From: Effusibacillus dendaii
GTDB taxonomy: Bacteria; Bacillota; Bacilli; Tumebacillales; Effusibacillaceae
Direction: 5' to 3'
Length of the DNA: 64,000 bases
Assembly (NCBI RefSeq): GCF_015097055.1
Contig: NZ_AP023366.1
Coordinates: forward strand, 1,612,001-1,676,000
Part shown: positions 33,707 to 42,760 of the stretch, one piece after another
Numbering within the stretch: the first letter of the stretch is position 1
Layout: each line of letters opens with the position of its first letter
Notes under the pieces: model-generated
Seen by the model: only the letters and a program-made list of their open reading frames with translations
Database searches by the model: none
What the model was told of the DNA's origin: nothing
Made by a program: the position numbers and the translations under genes

Positions 33707-34783
33707 CTACCGATTGGTTGCAAAAATTCTGGATACGATTGCATCGGTCATATCCTGCGTAGTCGAACATCCTCCCAAATCCGGGGTGCGAACCTGACCG
33801 TCCGCCAGTACGCCCCAAACTGCTTGATCAAGAATGGACGCCGCTTCTGTCAGACTCCCGTCATGATGTGTGATTCCCAGCCAGTGAAGCAGCATCTTGG
33901 CAGACAAAATTTCGGCAATCGGATTCGCCAGATTTTGTCCGGCAATCGAAGGGGCAGAACCGTGCGTAGCCTGCGCAACGGCAAACGAATCTCCTGCATT
34001 GAGTCCCGGAGCGATGCCCAGTCCGCCAACGAGGCCTGCTGCTTCATCCGACAAAATATCGCCAAACATGTTGGTGGTCACGATCACATCATATGTTTCC
34101 GGCTGGAGAATCAATTGCATCGCAAATGCGTCAATATGAAAATCATCCAACTGAATATCTGCAAACGACTCTTTGACCTTGCGGCATTCCTCCAAAAACA
34201 ACCCACACCCCTTGCGCAGCACGTTTGCCTTGTGAATAACGGCCACATGCTTTTTGCCGTTTCGTTCGCGGGCCATTTGGAATGCCATACGCCCTACCCG
34301 TTCCGATGCATGTCGCGTAACGACTCTGACTGACAACACCGTATCTGCGTCAATCATCCATTCGCCGTTGCCGCTGAACAGATTGCGGTCTGCATACATG
34401 CCTTCCGTATTCTCCCGCACGATCAGCAGATCCACATCGGGGAATTTAGAGTAGCCGGGTATCGAACGGACAGGCCGGAGATTGGCGTACAGATCAAACT
34501 GTTTGCGAATTCTGGCACTCGGGTTCGGCATGTTCCGATCCGGCTGATAGGCATGGGTCGATACCGGCCCCAAAACGGCGCCGTCACAGTCGGCAAGGAT
34601 TTTCATCGCTTTATCCGGACATGTGGAACCCATTTTTTCAAAAGCGGACAATCCAATCGGAAGAGGGATAAAGGTGAACAAGAGGATTCCCAATTTACGT
34701 TCCAAAGCCCGCAAAACTTCGATGGAAGCTTTCACCACCTCCGGACCGATACCGTCCCCTTCCATTACTCCAATCTTGTACAA
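33707..34783 (-). CDS. Isocitrate/isopropylmalate-family dehydrogenase (3-hydroxy-acid decarboxylating)
   Basis: A 358-residue NAD(P)-dependent beta-decarboxylating dehydrogenase. MEGDGIGPEVV begins the fold, IVRENTEGMYADRN is the substrate motif, IHKANVLRKGCGLF carries the catalytic Lys, and TNMFGDILSDEAAGLVGGLG supplies the metal Asp residues; ATHGSAPSIAGQNLANP binds NAD. The RENTEG motif is closer to isocitrate/homoisocitrate enzymes than to LeuB. TTG at 34783 has GTGGAGGGG upstream; an ATG eleven codons earlier lacks a site. Within the operon it may oxidise an isocitrate-like intermediate. Confidence 0.87.
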   Translation of the reverse strand: MYKIGVMEGDGIGPEVVKASIEVLRALERKLGILLFTFIPLPIGLSAFEKMGSTCPDKAMKILADCDGAVLGPVSTHAYQPDRNMPNPSARIRKQFDLYANLRPVRSIPGYSKFPDVDLLIVRENTEGMYADRNLFSGNGEWMIDADTVLSVRVVTRHASERVGRMAFQMARERNGKKHVAVIHKANVLRKGCGLFLEECRKVKESFADIQLDDFHIDAFAMQLILQPETYDVIVTTNMFGDILSDEAAGLVGGLGIAPGLNAGDSFAVAQATHGSAPSIAGQNLANPIAEILSAKMLLHWLGITHHDGSLTEAASILDQAVWGVLADGQVRTPDLGGCSTTQDMTDAIVSRIFATNR

Positions 34784-34817
34784 TGCCCCTCCACTCCCTT
34801 CAGACAAAGACAGCATT

Positions 34818-36095
34818 TCATAACAGTCGGTTTGGCAGCCAGAGCGACAGACCCGGCCATATCATCGCGATCACCATACAGATGCACAGCACGATAATAA
34901 AGGGAAAGCTCCCTCTGCACACCGAACCAAGACTTTCCTTTGATATGCCGCTGATTACGAACAGATTGAGTCCCACCGGCGGTGTAACCTGTGCAATCTC
35001 CATGTTAATGATCATAACGACAGCAAAATGAATCGGATCAATGCCAAGCGATTTCATAATCGGCAAAAGCAGCGGCAACGTGATTAGCATAATGGAAGAC
35101 GATTCAAGAAACATGCCGAGAATCAAAAACAGTACGGCGGTCAGTACGAAGAACAAAGCTGTATTCAGATCGATGGAGAGCATCGCCGCCGCAATCATCT
35201 GCGGAATCTCTTCCTGTGTCATATACAGCGAGAAAATAGTGGCTGCCGCAATAATCAGCATAATCATTCCGGTTATGCCAATCGTTTCTTTCAAGATTTG
35301 GTGCCAGGTTTTCCAGGAAACTTCCCGGTAGACAAAAACGGAAACCAGAACCGAATAAACACTTGCCACAATGGAAGCTTCCGTAGGAGTCGTCGCCCCG
35401 CTATAAATACTGCCAAGAATCAGGATCGGCAGCAGAAGTCCCCAGATCGCTTTCCGTGTACTGGCCGACCTGTCCGCCCATGACATTTTGTCCAGTTTTC
35501 CGTATCCTTTGATTCGCGCGTAAATCAGGGCATATAAGATCAACACCAACGATACTCCGATACCTGGGACCACTCCGGCCATGAACAGTTTTCCAATTGA
35601 CTCTTCTGTAACCACACCATAAACAATCAGCGGAATGCTGGGTGGAATCAAAATCCCTAACGTCCCCGATGCGGCCACTAAGCCCATGGCATACCGTTTG
35701 TTATATCCCGCTTCCACCATTGCCGGAATCATGATCGATCCGATCGCGGCGGCGGTAGCCGGACTTGATCCGCTGATGGCGGCAAAAAATGTACAGGCGA
35801 GAATCGTAACAATCGACAGACCGCCCGAAATATGTCCTACCCAGGCGCGCAGAGCCTCGATTAAATACTTGGCGATTCCTCCTCGCGCCATAATCGTGCC
35901 GGCCAATACAAATCCGGGAATCGCAATCAATGTGACAGAATTCAAGGCACTGAACACTTTTTGCGGAATCGTCCACATGCCAAAAGATCCAGACAGCCAG
36001 AACATGAAAACGGTGGACAACATCAACGACACCGCGATAGGGATCCGCAGCAGAAGCAGAATGGCAAAAGCACTAAAAAGCATGGTAGTGTTCAA
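34818..36095 (-). CDS. dctM: TRAP transporter large permease (DctM)
   Basis: About 425 residues with some 12 membrane helices. It matches the DctM family: FAAISGSSPATAAAIGSIMIP, GTLGILIPPSIPLIVYG, YSGATTPTEA and QVTPPVGLNLFVISGI. With DctP and DctQ it imports an organic acid using an ion gradient. The start is uncertain: TTG at 36095 is nearer the AAAGGAGGCGGAG site, ATG at 36083 is farther. Either overlaps the end of dctQ. Confidence 0.9.
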   Translation of the reverse strand: MNTTMLFSAFAILLLLRIPIAVSLMLSTVFMFWLSGSFGMWTIPQKVFSALNSVTLIAIPGFVLAGTIMARGGIAKYLIEALRAWVGHISGGLSIVTILACTFFAAISGSSPATAAAIGSIMIPAMVEAGYNKRYAMGLVAASGTLGILIPPSIPLIVYGVVTEESIGKLFMAGVVPGIGVSLVLILYALIYARIKGYGKLDKMSWADRSASTRKAIWGLLLPILILGSIYSGATTPTEASIVASVYSVLVSVFVYREVSWKTWHQILKETIGITGMIMLIIAAATIFSLYMTQEEIPQMIAAAMLSIDLNTALFFVLTAVLFLILGMFLESSSIMLITLPLLLPIMKSLGIDPIHFAVVMIINMEIAQVTPPVGLNLFVISGISKESLGSVCRGSFPFIIVLCICMVIAMIWPGLSLWLPNRLL

Positions 36096-36594
36096 TCGTC
36101 TCCGCCTCCTTTCCCGCTTCAACCGATGGAGCGTGGCGCAGTTCGTATATTTTCGTCAAAAACCGAATACCAAACATTACCCCAGAAATGGGAACAACCA
36201 GATAATAAACCCATATCGGTATACCCGTCTCAATGGAAACCTGGCTGGATTTGATGCCTCTTCCCACCAGAATGATCCCGTTGTAGGTGAAAAACAGACA
36301 AAACACAAGTCCCGCAAGGTTCGCGATAAAATCGATTAGCCTGCGCACTTTTCCAGGTAAAAACTCATACAAAATATCAACACTGATATGGTGATTATCC
36401 CGCAATCCCAGAGACAGACCGAGCAAAACTCCCCAAACTACAAACATGGTTGAGATTTCATTTACCCAGGTGGTAGGGGAATTAAACACATACCGCATAA
36501 CCACTTCATAAAACATCAGAAGAAAGCCGGTCACCAAGAACAAGCCGGATGATAGATCTTCAAACAATCTGTAGCCTCTTTGCCCCTTTTTCAT
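36073..36594 (-). CDS. dctQ: TRAP transporter small permease (DctQ)
   Basis: A 173-residue protein with four membrane helices. It shows the DctQ pattern VVMRYVFNSPTTWVNEIST in the first loop and SLGLRDNHHISVDIL after helix 2. It pairs with DctM, whose start overlaps its 3' end. ATG at 36594 is preceded by GGAGGGAGCAGGG. It is the fifth gene of the operon. Confidence 0.9.
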   Translation of the reverse strand: MKKGQRGYRLFEDLSSGLFLVTGFLLMFYEVVMRYVFNSPTTWVNEISTMFVVWGVLLGLSLGLRDNHHISVDILYEFLPGKVRRLIDFIANLAGLVFCLFFTYNGIILVGRGIKSSQVSIETGIPIWVYYLVVPISGVMFGIRFLTKIYELRHAPSVEAGKEAETIEHYHAF

Positions 36595-36677
36595 TCCCTG
36601 CTCCCTCCGTACATCCCGATTTCCCTTCCATTCATAACCGTTTCACATCATACTTTCTGGCCATAACTGCATCTCCT

Positions 36678-37733
36678 TTACTTCGCCAACTCATCGATTG
36701 CCTTTAGAAGGTTCGGGTCAATATCTTTCCCCCACTTTTCTGAAACCGGTTTCAACGTTTTCAAAAATGTTTGCCGCTCTTCAGGAGTCAATTGATGAAT
36801 TTGCATCTTGTTGTGTTTTTTGATATTGTCCAACGCTTCCTTTTCCTCTTTTTCAACCAGATTCCGTCCTACGGAAGTTGCTTCTTTCATCGCCTGCGTC
36901 AGCAAATCTTTTGTCTTGGCATTAAGACCATCCCACCACTTTTTGTTTGTCACAACCACATATTCGGAACGGGCGTGATTCGTAAGCGTCAGGTATTTTT
37001 GCACCTCTTCATACTTTTGTGTCTCAATATTGACCAGGCTGTTCTCCTGACCGTCTACCGTGCCCAACTGCAGTCCCTGATAGGTTTCATTGAATGCCAA
37101 TTTTGTCGAGGCGGCACCCAGCGCTGTGTACACGTCATTGATGATTTCGCCGCCATGGGTACGGATTTTCAACCCTTTCAGGTCTTCCGGTTTGGCGATC
37201 GGACGTTTCGAGTTGGTAATGTGTTTGAACCCGTTTGGCCAAAATGCCAGCCCTTCCATATTGTTGGAATTTACTTTGGAGAGCAGTTGCTTGCCCGCCT
37301 GTCCGTCTTCGAACGCCTCCAGATGCTTCTCATCTTTAAATAAAAAGGGAAGATCGAACAGTTCAAACGATTTGTCAAACCCACCCAATTTAGCGGAAGA
37401 AGGAGCGATAAACTGTACATTGTTCGCCTGTAAAGCTTCGATTTCGTCATTGTCCCCGTACAATTGGCCATTGGGATACACTTTGACCGAGATGTTGCCG
37501 CCGCTTTTCGATTCTACAAATTCCTTGAACTTTAATGCTGACTGCCCTTTTGGCGTATCGGGAGCCGCAACATGAGAGAATTTGATTTCCATTTTCGGAT
37601 AGTCGGAACCGGTTCCACTGTTGTTACCGGAAGCGGCATTCTGGCTGCCCGAACTGCCGCAGCCGCTGATGAGGAACCCCACCATGGCTGCGCTTACGGC
37701 TGCTGCCTGAAAGAACCCAAACTTCTTTTTCAT
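36678..37733 (-). CDS. dctP: TRAP transporter solute-binding lipoprotein (DctP)
   Basis: A 351-residue extracytoplasmic binding protein. The signal peptide ends in a lipobox (FLISGCGSS), then a Ser/Asn/Gly linker. The DctP fold includes KFSHVAAPDTPKGQSALKFK, VYPNGQLYGDNDEIEALQ, RTHGGEIINDVYTALGA and GLQLGTVDGQENSLVNIET. The Arg of LKGLKIRTHGG is the usual carboxylate-binding residue, so the ligand is an organic acid. ATG 37733 is preferred over an in-frame GTG inside the AAAGGGG site. Confidence 0.92.
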   Translation of the reverse strand: MKKKFGFFQAAAVSAAMVGFLISGCGSSGSQNAASGNNSGTGSDYPKMEIKFSHVAAPDTPKGQSALKFKEFVESKSGGNISVKVYPNGQLYGDNDEIEALQANNVQFIAPSSAKLGGFDKSFELFDLPFLFKDEKHLEAFEDGQAGKQLLSKVNSNNMEGLAFWPNGFKHITNSKRPIAKPEDLKGLKIRTHGGEIINDVYTALGAASTKLAFNETYQGLQLGTVDGQENSLVNIETQKYEEVQKYLTLTNHARSEYVVVTNKKWWDGLNAKTKDLLTQAMKEATSVGRNLVEKEEKEALDNIKKHNKMQIHQLTPEERQTFLKTLKPVSEKWGKDIDPNLLKAIDELAK

Positions 37734-37770
37734 ATTTGTCCACACCCCTTTAATTTTTTGGCCTGAAGTC

Positions 37771-38763
37771 TTAGCCGATTGTAATTTCCGGTTTTCCCAA
37801 AATATTCCGAAATTCTTCTGTCAATAAGGGCACCACTTCAAACAAATCACCGACGATGCCGTAATCAGCCACCTTGAAAATCGGGGCTTCCGGGTCGGTA
37901 TTGATCGCGACAATAATTTTCGAATTGGACATACCAGCCAGATGCTGAATGGCGCCGGATATCCCGCAAGCGATATAAAGATCTGGCGTCACAACCTTCC
38001 CTGTCTGTCCTACCTGCATCGAATAGTCGCAATACTGCTGATCGCAGGCTCCCCGTGATGCGCCTACCGCCGCTCCCAACACAGCCGCCAGTTCCCGCAA
38101 CGGTTTGAATCCTTCTGCACTTTTAACGCCCCGCCCGCCAGAGACAATGATTTTTGCTTCCGTCAGGTCAACGGTTCCGGCAGTGTTCTTCACAATCTCC
38201 TTGACAACTGTCTGCAGATTTTTACTCTCGACTTTTAAATGGACCGTCTCTGCCTGGCGCGACATATCAGGCTCCGGCAAAGGAATGTTATTGGGGCGAA
38301 TGGTGGCAAATATTGTTCCATCGGTAATTTTTTTCCGGGCAAACGCCTTTCCCGCATAGATGGGGCGAGTAAAGATCACATCTTCATCAGTAAGCGCCAC
38401 ATCCGTACAATCAGACACTAACCCGAGATTCAGCCTGCCTGCAATACGGGCCGCCAGATCACGACCGGTTGCCGTGTGACCGAGCAGAATGGCATCCGGC
38501 CTAACCTGCTTGATGACCTGTTCAAATGCATAGGTGTAAGTTTCATTTAAATAGAAATTAAACTGCTCCTCCTCGACCAGATATACTTTTTGGGCTCCAT
38601 AGCGAGCCAATTGGTCCGCATGAGCCGCAATTCCCGTCCCGAAAAGAACGGCTCCGATTTCTCCTCCATCTGCTATTCTTGCGGCTGCAGCAAGCGATTC
38701 CAACGAAACGTTACGGACCTGCCCTTCCCTTACTTCGGCAAATACAAGCACGTTTTTTCCCAC
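37771..38763 (-). CDS. etfA: Electron-transfer flavoprotein alpha subunit
   Basis: EtfA binds FAD and with EtfB takes electrons from flavin dehydrogenases. The 330-residue protein has the FAD-binding C-terminal motif SGGRGVKSAEGFKPLRELAA, GASRGACDQQYCDYSMQVGQ, then TPDLYIACGISGAIQHLAGM and VAINTDPEAPIF. GTG at 38763 has GGGGGGAAAG upstream. Placement after etfB and behind a TcuA-like flavoprotein suggests it is the electron acceptor of that enzyme; an ETF:quinone oxidoreductase is not in the window. Confidence 0.95.
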   Translation of the reverse strand: MGKNVLVFAEVREGQVRNVSLESLAAAARIADGGEIGAVLFGTGIAAHADQLARYGAQKVYLVEEEQFNFYLNETYTYAFEQVIKQVRPDAILLGHTATGRDLAARIAGRLNLGLVSDCTDVALTDEDVIFTRPIYAGKAFARKKITDGTIFATIRPNNIPLPEPDMSRQAETVHLKVESKNLQTVVKEIVKNTAGTVDLTEAKIIVSGGRGVKSAEGFKPLRELAAVLGAAVGASRGACDQQYCDYSMQVGQTGKVVTPDLYIACGISGAIQHLAGMSNSKIIVAINTDPEAPIFKVADYGIVGDLFEVVPLLTEEFRNILGKPEITIG

Positions 38764-38777
38764 TTTGCTTTCCCCCC

Positions 38778-39545
38778 TTATACGACCCGCCGCTCATCGT
38801 GCAATAAGTGGGCCAGCTCTTTCACCTGCTCCCGAACATCCCCTTGCAAAATTCGGCCCGGCGCTTTTGGAGGAGTCATGTGGACTCCCAGCATTTCCGT
38901 TTTGGGCGCCAGTTCCATCCCTTCCATTTGAAGATTGGTAACGGTCAAACGCTCCAGCGGTTTCTTTTTCGCTTTCATCTTATTGGGCAAGGAAGGATAT
39001 CTCGGTTCATTTAACCCTTGCTGGCAAGTCACCAAAAGAGGCAGATTCGCTTCAATGATTTCTATGTTTCCTTCCGATTCCCGCTTGATCGTTGCTGTTC
39101 CGTTCCGAATCTCCAAATCGACTGCGGTAGCCACGTGCGGGATGGCAAGCAATTCTGCCACCCGCGTCCCCACCTGTGCCGCTCCGTCATCCACCGCCAT
39201 CTGTCCGCACAGAATCAGATCAAACGGTCGATTCCTGATAACGGTCGCCAGCACTTTGGAAGTTGTATATTCATCGCCAAAGCAGGCTTTATCCTCAACC
39301 AGAACGGCTTTGTCCGCTCCCATTGCTAATGCCGTCCGAAGCGCTTCTTCGACACGGCCAGGCCCCACGGAAACCACAGTTACTTCCCCACCGTATTCTT
39401 CCGTTAATTGAATCGCTTCCTCCACCGCATACTCATCGTACGGGTTTATAACAAAACGGACGCCGTCTTCCACCACTTTTCCGTTTTCTATGATGACTTG
39501 CTCTTCTGTGTCAAACGTCTGTTTCAGCAAAACGAAGATGTTCAT
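38778..39545 (-). CDS. etfB: Electron-transfer flavoprotein beta subunit
   Basis: The 255-residue EtfB starts MNIFVLLKQTFDTEEQV. It shows NPYDEYAVEEAIQLTEEYGG, ALAMGADKAVLVED, DLILCGQMAVDDGAAQVGTR and the EtfB signature LPLLVTCQQGLNEPRYPSLP. AGAAGGAGGGACAGC precedes the ATG. It lies between the TcuA-like gene and etfA, all on the minus strand. Spacing of 14 bp to etfA and 31 bp from the flavoprotein gene indicates one transcript. Confidence 0.95.
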   Translation of the reverse strand: MNIFVLLKQTFDTEEQVIIENGKVVEDGVRFVINPYDEYAVEEAIQLTEEYGGEVTVVSVGPGRVEEALRTALAMGADKAVLVEDKACFGDEYTTSKVLATVIRNRPFDLILCGQMAVDDGAAQVGTRVAELLAIPHVATAVDLEIRNGTATIKRESEGNIEIIEANLPLLVTCQQGLNEPRYPSLPNKMKAKKKPLERLTVTNLQMEGMELAPKTEMLGVHMTPPKAPGRILQGDVREQVKELAHLLHDERRVV

Positions 39546-39576
39546 GCTGTCCCTCCTTCTTTGTCACCTGCCACCC

Positions 39577-41088
39577 TTAATTTTCCAGAACGTGTTTTCC
39601 GGCGTGAACCGCCGCCTGTTCCCCGGCAATTTTGCCAAATACCGCACCGTTCATCAGACCGGTTCCACCAGGATAGTTAAAATAGAACAGACCTCCGACC
39701 AGTTCTCCGGCAGCATAAAGCCCAGGAATGGTGGCCAGTGACGTATCCTGCACTTCCGCCTTCGTATTGATGCGCAGTCCCCCGAACGTGAACGTAATTC
39801 CGCAGGTAACGGCATACGCTTCAAACGGACCCTGATCAATCGTATTCGCCCAGTTCGACTTCGGGATGGAAAGCCCCTCGGTACAACGCCCGTCCTTACT
39901 GTTCGGATTGAAAGGAATATCTGTTCGGACAGCCGCGTTATACTCCCGGACTGTTTTCAGAAACGCCTCCGGATTGACCCCCTCCAGTTTGGCTGCCAGT
40001 TCTTCAAGCGTATTGGCTTTCACTTTGGTCACCTGTTTGATGCGGTATTCATCCCGTAACAAATGAGTGACTTTCGAATCAAATATCTGCCAGGCAAACT
40101 GCCCTGGCTGCATCAAAATCTCGCGTCCGTATTTGGCGTACGTGTAATTCCGAAAATCAGCCCCTTCATCCAGAAACCGCTGCCCCTTGGCATTCACCAT
40201 AATGCTGAACGGATAGCTGTGTTTCTGAAAACCATCCCCCACCGCCAAGTCTCCAAACTCAGGCGCGTTCATGTCCCAACCGACCGCATGACAGCCGGAC
40301 CAATGTCCGTAGGGGGATGCCCCGATCTCAAGCGCCATCCGGATTCCATCGCCGGTGTTAAAACGGGTACCCCTCACTTTGGCCAGCTCCCAGCCGGGGC
40401 CCAAGTAACGGGTTCTCATCTCAACGTTCGACTGGAAACCTCCACACGCCAGTACTACCGCCTTTGCCCGAATTTCCGCAGTTCTTCCCTTCAGTTTCAG
40501 GCGCACGCCATGTACGCCGTCGTCATCATGCAACAGTTTCGTGGCCTGCGCTTCATAGAAAACCCGAACGCCTTCCCGCTCCGCCGCGTCGTGTAATTGC
40601 TGCACCAGTCCGGGACCGCCGCCCACCGCTTCCACTGTCAAACCGCCCCAGAATTTGAATTTGCCATCGATTTTAAAAGCCTGACGGCCATAAATCGGTG
40701 TAAAACGGACTTTTTTAGAACGCATCCAGATCATAGTCTCCAGGCTTTTGCTCGTCAGAATTTCGATCAACTCCGGGTTTCCCCGATATTGGGTGACCCG
40801 ACACATATCCTCGAAAAATTGTTCTTCAGTGTAGGTGCCGAAATCGGTGCTGGCAATCTCTTCTTCCGTCAGATCGGTGACAACTTTCAACAAATCGTCC
40901 AGACCGTTATACGCAAAGCGAATCGCTCCTGCAGTGAAAGTACTGTTACCGCCCCGTTCCTTTTGTGGTGCCCGTTCCAACACAATCACATCGGCACCGT
41001 TTTCCCTCGCTGCAAGCGCCGCACACATTGCCGCATTGCCGGCGCCCACAACCAACACATCTGTCTGCAACCCTATTGCTGTCTCCAT
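39577..41088 (-). CDS. tcuA: TcuA-like FAD-dependent tricarballylate dehydrogenase
   Basis: The 503-residue flavoprotein of the fumarate reductase/succinate dehydrogenase family. The N-terminus has the FAD motif TDVLVVGAGNAAMCAALAAR, then PQKERGGNSTFTAGAIRFAY, FWGGLTVEAVGGGPGLVQQL and VLACGGFQSN. The C-terminus has ITFTFGGLRINTKAEV and GLYAAGELVGGLFYFNYPGG. TcuA oxidises tricarballylate to cis-aconitate in Salmonella, passing electrons to TcuB. No tcuB is present; etfB and etfA follow instead. GGGAGGATGCT sets the start at 41088. Exact substrate is inferred. Confidence 0.82.
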   Translation of the reverse strand: METAIGLQTDVLVVGAGNAAMCAALAARENGADVIVLERAPQKERGGNSTFTAGAIRFAYNGLDDLLKVVTDLTEEEIASTDFGTYTEEQFFEDMCRVTQYRGNPELIEILTSKSLETMIWMRSKKVRFTPIYGRQAFKIDGKFKFWGGLTVEAVGGGPGLVQQLHDAAEREGVRVFYEAQATKLLHDDDGVHGVRLKLKGRTAEIRAKAVVLACGGFQSNVEMRTRYLGPGWELAKVRGTRFNTGDGIRMALEIGASPYGHWSGCHAVGWDMNAPEFGDLAVGDGFQKHSYPFSIMVNAKGQRFLDEGADFRNYTYAKYGREILMQPGQFAWQIFDSKVTHLLRDEYRIKQVTKVKANTLEELAAKLEGVNPEAFLKTVREYNAAVRTDIPFNPNSKDGRCTEGLSIPKSNWANTIDQGPFEAYAVTCGITFTFGGLRINTKAEVQDTSLATIPGLYAAGELVGGLFYFNYPGGTGLMNGAVFGKIAGEQAAVHAGKHVLEN

Positions 41089-41233
41089 AGCATCCTCCCA
41101 AACCAGTTCTGAAGTGTTTGATATATCTGAAAATATATGATAATTATGTGAATAAAGAAAATATTGATATTTTATAATGATTGATAAAAAAATTTTATGA
41201 TTGAAAGAGAGTAATTGGATGGGGGCAGGCCAA
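41089..41233. promoter_or_regulatory. Divergent AT-rich control region between tcuA-like operon and its LysR gene
   Basis: A roughly 75% AT segment between divergent genes contains ATATCTGAAAATATAT and ATTGATATTTTATAAT, plausible LysR T-N11-A-type boxes and -10 elements. No exact operator can be fixed by eye. Divergent LysR proteins usually bind here and activate the catabolic operon with the substrate as inducer. Confidence 0.5.
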
Positions 41234-42088
41234 ATGGGGGAGAATGATTGGATCATACTGCAGACGATTCATTCCGAACGAAACATTACGAAAGCGGCGG
41301 AAAAGCTGTACTTGTCTCAGCCCGCACTTACTTACCGGTTGAAACAGATCGAGAAGGAGTTTGGCACAAAAATTGTATATCGCGGCAAACGGGGAATCGA
41401 ATTTACTCCGCAAGGGGAATACCTGGTGCAGTATGCGCACAACATGCTTTCGCTGCTTAGACAAACCAAGGAACATATGAACAATATGGACAACAAAGTG
41501 AGAGGAACCCTGAGGCTTGGAGTTTCCAGCCTGTTTGCCCGTTATCAATTGGCGCCTATCCTAAAAAACTTCCTTGCGCAATACCCGGAGGTGGAAATCA
41601 ACGTTACCACCGGCTGGAGTTCAGCCGTCATTCAATCTGTTTTCAAGGAAGAAGTCCATGTAGGAATCATTCGTGGGGATCACAACTGGCCGGAACAAAA
41701 AATGCTGTTAAAAGAAGAAAAAGTGTGCCTGGTTTCTGATTCACCCGTTCCGTTTGAGGATTTGCCGAACCTGCCGCGCATCAACTATTCGACCGACAGT
41801 TCCCTTAAGAATCTGATCCAAAATTGGTGGAACGAAATGTACAGGCAGCCGCCGCTGATTACGATGGAAGTGGACCGGATTGAAACCTGTCTGGAAATGG
41901 TCCAGCACGGGCTTGGATACGGTCTTTTTCCAAGTTTGTGCCTGCATGACCGCGACAACCTGTTTACGGCCGATCTGCTGGACAGAGACGGGCAGCCCAT
42001 CATTCGAAAAACTTCGTTGATCTATCGCAACACGGCAACCCGGTTATCTGTCATTAGAGCGTTTGTTAATTTTTTAGCGGCTAACTAA
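41234..42088 (+). CDS. LysR-family regulator of the tricarboxylate operon (TcuR-like)
   Basis: About 284 residues. The N-terminal helix-turn-helix reads ENDWIILQTIHSERNITKAA followed by LSQPALTYRLKQIEKEFG, and the rest is a LysR effector domain. The divergent position against the TcuA-like operon makes it the likely activator. ATG 41234 gives the usual LysR N-terminus; ATG 41219 and TTG 41201 are in frame. GGGGGCAGG precedes 41234. The inducer is presumably the transported acid. Confidence 0.87.
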   Translation: MGENDWIILQTIHSERNITKAAEKLYLSQPALTYRLKQIEKEFGTKIVYRGKRGIEFTPQGEYLVQYAHNMLSLLRQTKEHMNNMDNKVRGTLRLGVSSLFARYQLAPILKNFLAQYPEVEINVTTGWSSAVIQSVFKEEVHVGIIRGDHNWPEQKMLLKEEKVCLVSDSPVPFEDLPNLPRINYSTDSSLKNLIQNWWNEMYRQPPLITMEVDRIETCLEMVQHGLGYGLFPSLCLHDRDNLFTADLLDRDGQPIIRKTSLIYRNTATRLSVIRAFVNFLAAN

Positions 42089-42097
42089 TTCGTCCCC

Positions 42098-42760
42098 CTA
42101 CCCATTACGGCTGATAGCCAGCAGTGTCGGCGGTCTGTTTTGCTGGTTCAAAAATCGATACCATAACACCTGCGCCTGCCTTTGATCGACTGTGCGGGCC
42201 CATTGCAACACCCTGTCCGATTCCTCAGCTCCGCCTGGATGACCCGGGTAGATCACGCACGTAATGACGCCTTGCGGGGCGAGCCATTCCAAAGCTGTCT
42301 GCAAAGCCCTGACTGTCGTATCCGCGCGAGTGATAACCGATTTGTCACCGCCCGGCAGATACCCGAGGTTAAACATGACAGCCTGCAGGTTCCCCTTTGT
42401 ATCTTGCGGCAGCATCTCTGCCAGACGCTCATGTCCTGCCTCCAGTAAAACGACCCGCTGCAAAAGCCGCGCATCTGACAACCTGTTGCTTGCAGCTTCG
42501 ATCGCCGCAGATTGGATGTCGAATCCGTAGACAAGCCCGTTTGCACCCACACACTCCGCCAGAAACAACGTATCATGGCCATTCCCCACCGTCGCGTCAA
42601 CCGCCAGAATCCTCCGATTACGTTCCTGCATCGAAATTTGTCCGTCGTTATCAGGAATCGATTCTCCACGGCCGCCCATCAACCGTTCCCTCACCAACAT
42701 CCTGGCCTGTTCCAAAACGGACGGCAGGCGCCAGCCAGCTTGTCGCCACCCGCCACTCAT
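42098..42760 (-). CDS. mnmM: tRNA wobble-uridine methyltransferase MnmM (YtqB)
   Basis: A 220-residue class I SAM methyltransferase with VDATVGNGHDTLFLAECVG (SAM site), VMFNLGYLPGGDKS and CVIYPGHPGGAEE. These identify the YtqB family, reported to methylate nm5s2U to mnm5s2U in tRNA of Gram-positive bacteria. Its start overlaps the stop of the preceding radical SAM gene by four bases (ATGA), the same pairing as ytqA-ytqB. It converges on the LysR gene with only about 10 bp between stops. Confidence 0.87.
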   Translation of the reverse strand: MSGGWRQAGWRLPSVLEQARMLVRERLMGGRGESIPDNDGQISMQERNRRILAVDATVGNGHDTLFLAECVGANGLVYGFDIQSAAIEAASNRLSDARLLQRVVLLEAGHERLAEMLPQDTKGNLQAVMFNLGYLPGGDKSVITRADTTVRALQTALEWLAPQGVITCVIYPGHPGGAEESDRVLQWARTVDQRQAQVLWYRFLNQQNRPPTLLAISRNG

